Of a stretch of DNA of 64,000 bases, positions 60,421 through 64,000 are shown in pieces (within the stretch, counting starts at the first letter, position 1; every line of letters starts with the position of its first letter). Origin of the DNA: Crocinitomicaceae bacterium (lineage in GTDB: Bacteria; Bacteroidota; Bacteroidia; Flavobacteriales_D; Crocinitomicaceae); the NCBI GenBank assembly GCA_030730025.1, contig JANQWC010000012.1:80235-144234 (forward strand). Reading direction: 5' to 3'. The notes beneath the pieces are model-generated. The model saw only the letters and a list, made by a program, of their open reading frames with translations, did not search any database and was not told where the DNA came from. A program made the translations under genes and the position numbers.

Positions 60421-61458
60421 TTGAAATTCTCCAAAGAAATCAAAGCCGCGCTCATCGCGCTTGTGGCCATTGTGGTGCTTATTGCCGGCATCAACTTCCT
60501 GAAGGGCAATAGCTTTTTTGGTGGTGACGACGTCTACACCGCTTATTTCCCTAATTCTGGCCAGCTCATGGTGTCTTCAAACGTGACACTCGATGGCGTC
60601 GAAATTGGCAAGGTCATGAGCATCCAATCCAATCCGACCGGCGATTCACTGCACAAAGTCAAAATGACTTTCAATATCCACAACAGCGATATTCGGCTGC
60701 CTAAAGGTACGATTATCGAAATTGGTTCACTTGATTTCTTTACCAAAGCACTTGTTGTCCAACTCCCTGTAGTCGGTGATGGTAAATTTTACAAAGTTGG
60801 CGCCACCATTCCAGGACGCGTTTCTGTAGATATGGTCACGCAAGTAAAGGCCTACGCAGATCCGATTTCTCAGAAATTACAAACCATGATGCTCTCCGTA
60901 GACAAAATGGTCAGCTCCCTTTCTTCATTTTGGGACACCACCGCTACGTCAGAGCTAGAAGGTAGCCTCAAACAAGTCAAACTCACCATCAAGAAATTGG
61001 GCAACGTAGCCGACGAACTCCAAGGCTTTGTGGCTGTCGAACGCGCTCAATTCTCCAAAATCATGGCCAATGTGGAAGCCATTACCCTCAATTTGCGCAA
61101 AAGCAACGACCAAATTGCAGGCATCATTGGCAATACCCGCAAAATTACCGATGAGCTCGTCACTGCTGATTTCAAAGGCACTATTTTAGAAGCCCAAACG
61201 ACGCTCAAGAAGTTCAATATGGTCCTCACCGAAGTCGAAAAAGGACAAGGCACACTTGGCAAGCTCATCCACGACGACAAACTTTACGCCGAACTCGTGG
61301 CCACCAACAACGATCTTCAAAATTTAGTGAAAGACCTCGAGGCGCATCCAGAGCGCTACGTACACTTATCCCTTATTGGTGGCAAAACCAAAGGATTGCA
61401 ACTTTCTAAGCAAAACGAAGACAAGCTCCTCAAAATACTGGACAGCTTGCCTGAATAA
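60421..61458 (+). CDS. MlaD/MCE-domain protein
   Basis: N-terminal TM, YTAYFPNSGQLMVSSNVTLDGVEIGKVMSI, GSLDFFTKALVVQLP; long coiled C-terminus; TTG start. Confidence 0.9.
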   Translation: MKFSKEIKAALIALVAIVVLIAGINFLKGNSFFGGDDVYTAYFPNSGQLMVSSNVTLDGVEIGKVMSIQSNPTGDSLHKVKMTFNIHNSDIRLPKGTIIEIGSLDFFTKALVVQLPVVGDGKFYKVGATIPGRVSVDMVTQVKAYADPISQKLQTMMLSVDKMVSSLSSFWDTTATSELEGSLKQVKLTIKKLGNVADELQGFVAVERAQFSKIMANVEAITLNLRKSNDQIAGIIGNTRKITDELVTADFKGTILEAQTTLKKFNMVLTEVEKGQGTLGKLIHDDKLYAELVATNNDLQNLVKDLEAHPERYVHLSLIGGKTKGLQLSKQNEDKLLKILDSLPE

Positions 61459-61467
61459 ACTGTACTC

Positions 61468-62772
61468 ATGCAACAACTCATTTTTGGCGTCCTGACGCTC
61501 TCCAGTTTTGGTTTTTTTGCATTCAACTTGCGCAAAATTGCTCAAAACATTCACATGGGTCTGCCCCTAGACCGCACTGATCGCAAAGCAGACCGTTGGC
61601 GCACCATGCTTTTGGTGGCACTTGGCCAAAAGAAAATGTTCACGCGCCCCATTCCTGCACTCCTGCATTTGACCATCTATGCCTCGTTTGTCATCACCCA
61701 AATTGAGCTCATCGAAATTTTAGTCGATGGCATCAGTGGCTCACATCGTTTTTTCCAAGATAGCCTTGGCGGCTTTTATACTTTCATGATCAGCTTCATT
61801 GAGGTGTTGTCTGTTTTGGCATTTATTGGCACCGTTGCTTTTTTGGCGCGCCGCAACATGCTCAAGCTACCACGCCTCAACATGAAAGAACTCGCGGGCT
61901 GGCCTACCCAAGATGCCAACCTCATCCTCGTATTTGAACTCATTTTAATCAGCTTCATCTTCACGATGAACGGCGCTGATGAAGTCTTGCAAGGATATGC
62001 TGGCAACTCCAACGGTTTTGCAATCAGTTCTTGGTTAGGACCTATTTTATTTGAGGGCAAGAGCGCGCATACCCTGCATGTGTTGGAACAAATAGGCTGG
62101 TGGGGCCACATCATCATGGTTTATACTTTCATGAACTACCTGCCCTACTCTAAGCATCTTCATATTTTCATGGCTTTTCCGAACACCTATTTTTCCAAAT
62201 TGGAACCAAAAGGACAATTTACAAATATGGCGAGCGTAACAGCTGAAGTCAAGCTCATGCTCGACCCCAATGCAGATCCTTACGCTGCGCCGGCTACCGA
62301 TGCTGCACCTTCTCGCTTTGGCGCCAAAGACGTCACCGACCTCACCTGGAAAAACCTCATGGACGCCTACAGCTGCACTGAATGTGGGCGCTGTACGTCT
62401 GCTTGCCCTGCAAATACAACAGGTAAATTACTTTCGCCGCGCAAAATCATGATGGACACCAGAGACCGCATGGTAGAACTCGGCGACTACAAACGCAAAA
62501 ATGGCAGCGACGCCGAAGACGGAAAAAGCCTCTTGGGCAACTACATTACTGAAGAAGAACTATGGGCTTGCACCAGCTGCAATGCTTGTGTTCAAGAATG
62601 CCCAGTGAATATCGATCCGCTTTCCATCATCATCGATTTACGCCGCTTTTTAGTCATGGAAGAATCCAAAGTACCGACAGAGCTCACCGGCATGCTCACC
62701 AATATTGAAAACAACGGTGCACCATGGCAATTTGCGCCAACTGAACGCATGAATTGGGCAAACGAAGAATAG
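61468..62772 (+). CDS. Membrane-bound 4Fe-4S protein (heterodisulfide-reductase-like)
   Basis: Several N-terminal TM segments with His residues; CTECGRCTSACP and CTSCNACVQECP cluster motifs. Confidence 0.9.
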   Translation: MQQLIFGVLTLSSFGFFAFNLRKIAQNIHMGLPLDRTDRKADRWRTMLLVALGQKKMFTRPIPALLHLTIYASFVITQIELIEILVDGISGSHRFFQDSLGGFYTFMISFIEVLSVLAFIGTVAFLARRNMLKLPRLNMKELAGWPTQDANLILVFELILISFIFTMNGADEVLQGYAGNSNGFAISSWLGPILFEGKSAHTLHVLEQIGWWGHIIMVYTFMNYLPYSKHLHIFMAFPNTYFSKLEPKGQFTNMASVTAEVKLMLDPNADPYAAPATDAAPSRFGAKDVTDLTWKNLMDAYSCTECGRCTSACPANTTGKLLSPRKIMMDTRDRMVELGDYKRKNGSDAEDGKSLLGNYITEEELWACTSCNACVQECPVNIDPLSIIIDLRRFLVMEESKVPTELTGMLTNIENNGAPWQFAPTERMNWANEE

Positions 62773-62788
62773 TCAAAAAGACCTAGCA

Positions 62789-63577
62789 ATGAGCATACAA
62801 GTACGCACAATGGCCGACATGATGGCCTCAGGAGAAAGCCCAGACATCTTATTTTGGGTAGGTTGCGCCGGATCTTTTGATGACCGCGCCAAAAAAATCA
62901 CCAAAGCATTGGTCAAGATTTTGAACCATTGTAAGGTCAATTTTGCGGTCCTCGGAGCCGAAGAAAGCTGCACCGGCGACCCCGCTAAACGCGCTGGCAA
63001 CGAGTTCACCTTTCAGATGCAAGCACTCATGAACATTGAGTTGCTCAATGGCTACGAAGTCAAGAAAATCGTAACAGCGTGTCCGCATTGTTTCAATACG
63101 CTCAAAAACGAATATCCTGAGCTCGGTGGCACTTATGAAGTGATCCACCACACCCAACTCATCCAAGACCTCATCAATACCGGTAAATTGACCCTTGCCG
63201 ACAACGGTACTTTCAAGGGCAAGAAAATCACGTTCCACGACCCGTGTTACCTCGGACGCGCCAACGACGTCTACGAAGCCCCACGCGAGCTCATCGTCAA
63301 GCTAGATGCTGCTTTGGTCGAAATGAAACGCTGTAAAACCAATGGTTTGTGCTGTGGTGCAGGCGGCGCGCAAATGTTCAAGGAAGCCGAAAAGGGCAAC
63401 AAAGAAATCAATATTGAACGCACCGAAGACGCCATTGAAACCAGCGCCAATATCATCGCAACAGGTTGCCCATTTTGCAACACCATGATGACCGACGGCG
63501 TCAAGCACTTCGAAAAAGAAGAAGACGTCAAAGTCATGGACATCGCCGAACTCATCGCCAATGCTGCAGATCTCTAA
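62789..63577 (+). CDS. CCG-domain Fe-S protein (HdrB/LutA-like)
   Basis: Two CCG-type repeats: VGCAGSFDDR...CPHCFNTLKNEYPEL and HDPCYLGRANDVYEAPRELI...GLCCGAGGAQM...CPFCNTMM. Confidence 0.9.
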   Translation: MSIQVRTMADMMASGESPDILFWVGCAGSFDDRAKKITKALVKILNHCKVNFAVLGAEESCTGDPAKRAGNEFTFQMQALMNIELLNGYEVKKIVTACPHCFNTLKNEYPELGGTYEVIHHTQLIQDLINTGKLTLADNGTFKGKKITFHDPCYLGRANDVYEAPRELIVKLDAALVEMKRCKTNGLCCGAGGAQMFKEAEKGNKEINIERTEDAIETSANIIATGCPFCNTMMTDGVKHFEKEEDVKVMDIAELIANAADL

Positions 63578-63974
63578 TTTAGCGCCACACTTTGGCCCCG
63601 AGTGTCGGGTCTGGGTATTTATTGGCAAACGCGCCCTAGACGCCACAGAAGCAGCTTGGGCTAATGAAATGCTCGTGTCTTTCACCCAAACATGGCAAAC
63701 GCACGGCAAAGCCATGAATGCCTCCGGATTTGTTTTCGAAAACCACGCGTTGGTCATTGTTGCCAACGAAGCAGGCGTTCAAGCCTCTGGCTGCTCTATG
63801 GATAAAATCAATCAGCAAATCCGCCAAATGGGCACCGAACTCGGTGTCGACTACTTCGAGCGCATGAACACCCTCGTTTGGGATAACAACACTTGGGCTC
63901 TCAGCACCTTCTCACCTACCGAAACACGCCGCACTGTTTCAGCTGCAACGCAGTTATTGGGGGAGTTGATGTAG
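63561..63974 (+). CDS. Conserved uncharacterised Bacteroidota protein (137 aa)
   Basis: CRVWVFIGKRALDATEAAWANEMLVSFTQTWQTHGKAMNA...ALVIVANEAGVQASGCSMDKINQQIRQMGTELGVDYFERMNTLVW; overlaps the upstream gene by 17 nt. Confidence 0.75.
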   Translation: MLQISNLAPHFGPECRVWVFIGKRALDATEAAWANEMLVSFTQTWQTHGKAMNASGFVFENHALVIVANEAGVQASGCSMDKINQQIRQMGTELGVDYFERMNTLVWDNNTWALSTFSPTETRRTVSAATQLLGELM

Positions 63975-64000
63975 TTGTTTCGGATTTTGAAAATTGCTTT

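Noticed and set aside
63561-63974. Calling this 137-aa protein an ABC transporter ATPase
   Set aside because: Homologues are, to my recollection, often labelled so, but the sequence has no Walker A, signature or Walker B motif; kept as uncharacterised.

Overview
This 64 kb window is dense, housekeeping-type chromosome from a member of the Bacteroidota. The lineage call rests on type IX secretion/gliding genes (porV, porU, a PorP/SprF-family gene, gldJ), recurrent TAnnTTTG-type promoter elements, and gene content resembling Flavobacteriia. I support about 56 protein-coding genes, one TPP riboswitch and several intrinsic terminators. I saw no rRNA or tRNA genes, CRISPR arrays, transposons, phage genes or recognisable defence systems. 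Main blocks: anmK, amino-acid dehydrogenase, nhaD, folC, pyrR-pyrB, STAS, rnz; tgt-lptG; glycosyltransferase, ECF sigma, rsmG; ispF-porV-porU / porP-gldJ; murF; prfB; gcvH; gyrB plus a nuclease; valS; pyrE; rsfS-ftsH-cdsA-psd; a fatty acyl-CoA ligase; fmt; a TPP-riboswitch-controlled TonB-dependent receptor followed by a TonB_C/beta-barrel fusion; asd; an overlapping lamin-tail, small-barrel, LETM1-like, unknown, ABC-ATPase, YihY operon; lptD; and amiC-like, MCE, two Hdr-like Fe-S proteins, small conserved protein. The best leads are: (1) the TPP riboswitch with a readable terminator/anti-terminator, driving a receptor followed by an unusual TonB_C-plus-barrel protein; (2) the overlapping LETM1-like/orphan ABC ATPase/YihY operon; (3) a split membrane Fe-S/CCG pair resembling ETF:quinone oxidoreductase; (4) divergent genes whose start codons share one CATG. 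All product calls come from reading the translations; no database search was run.
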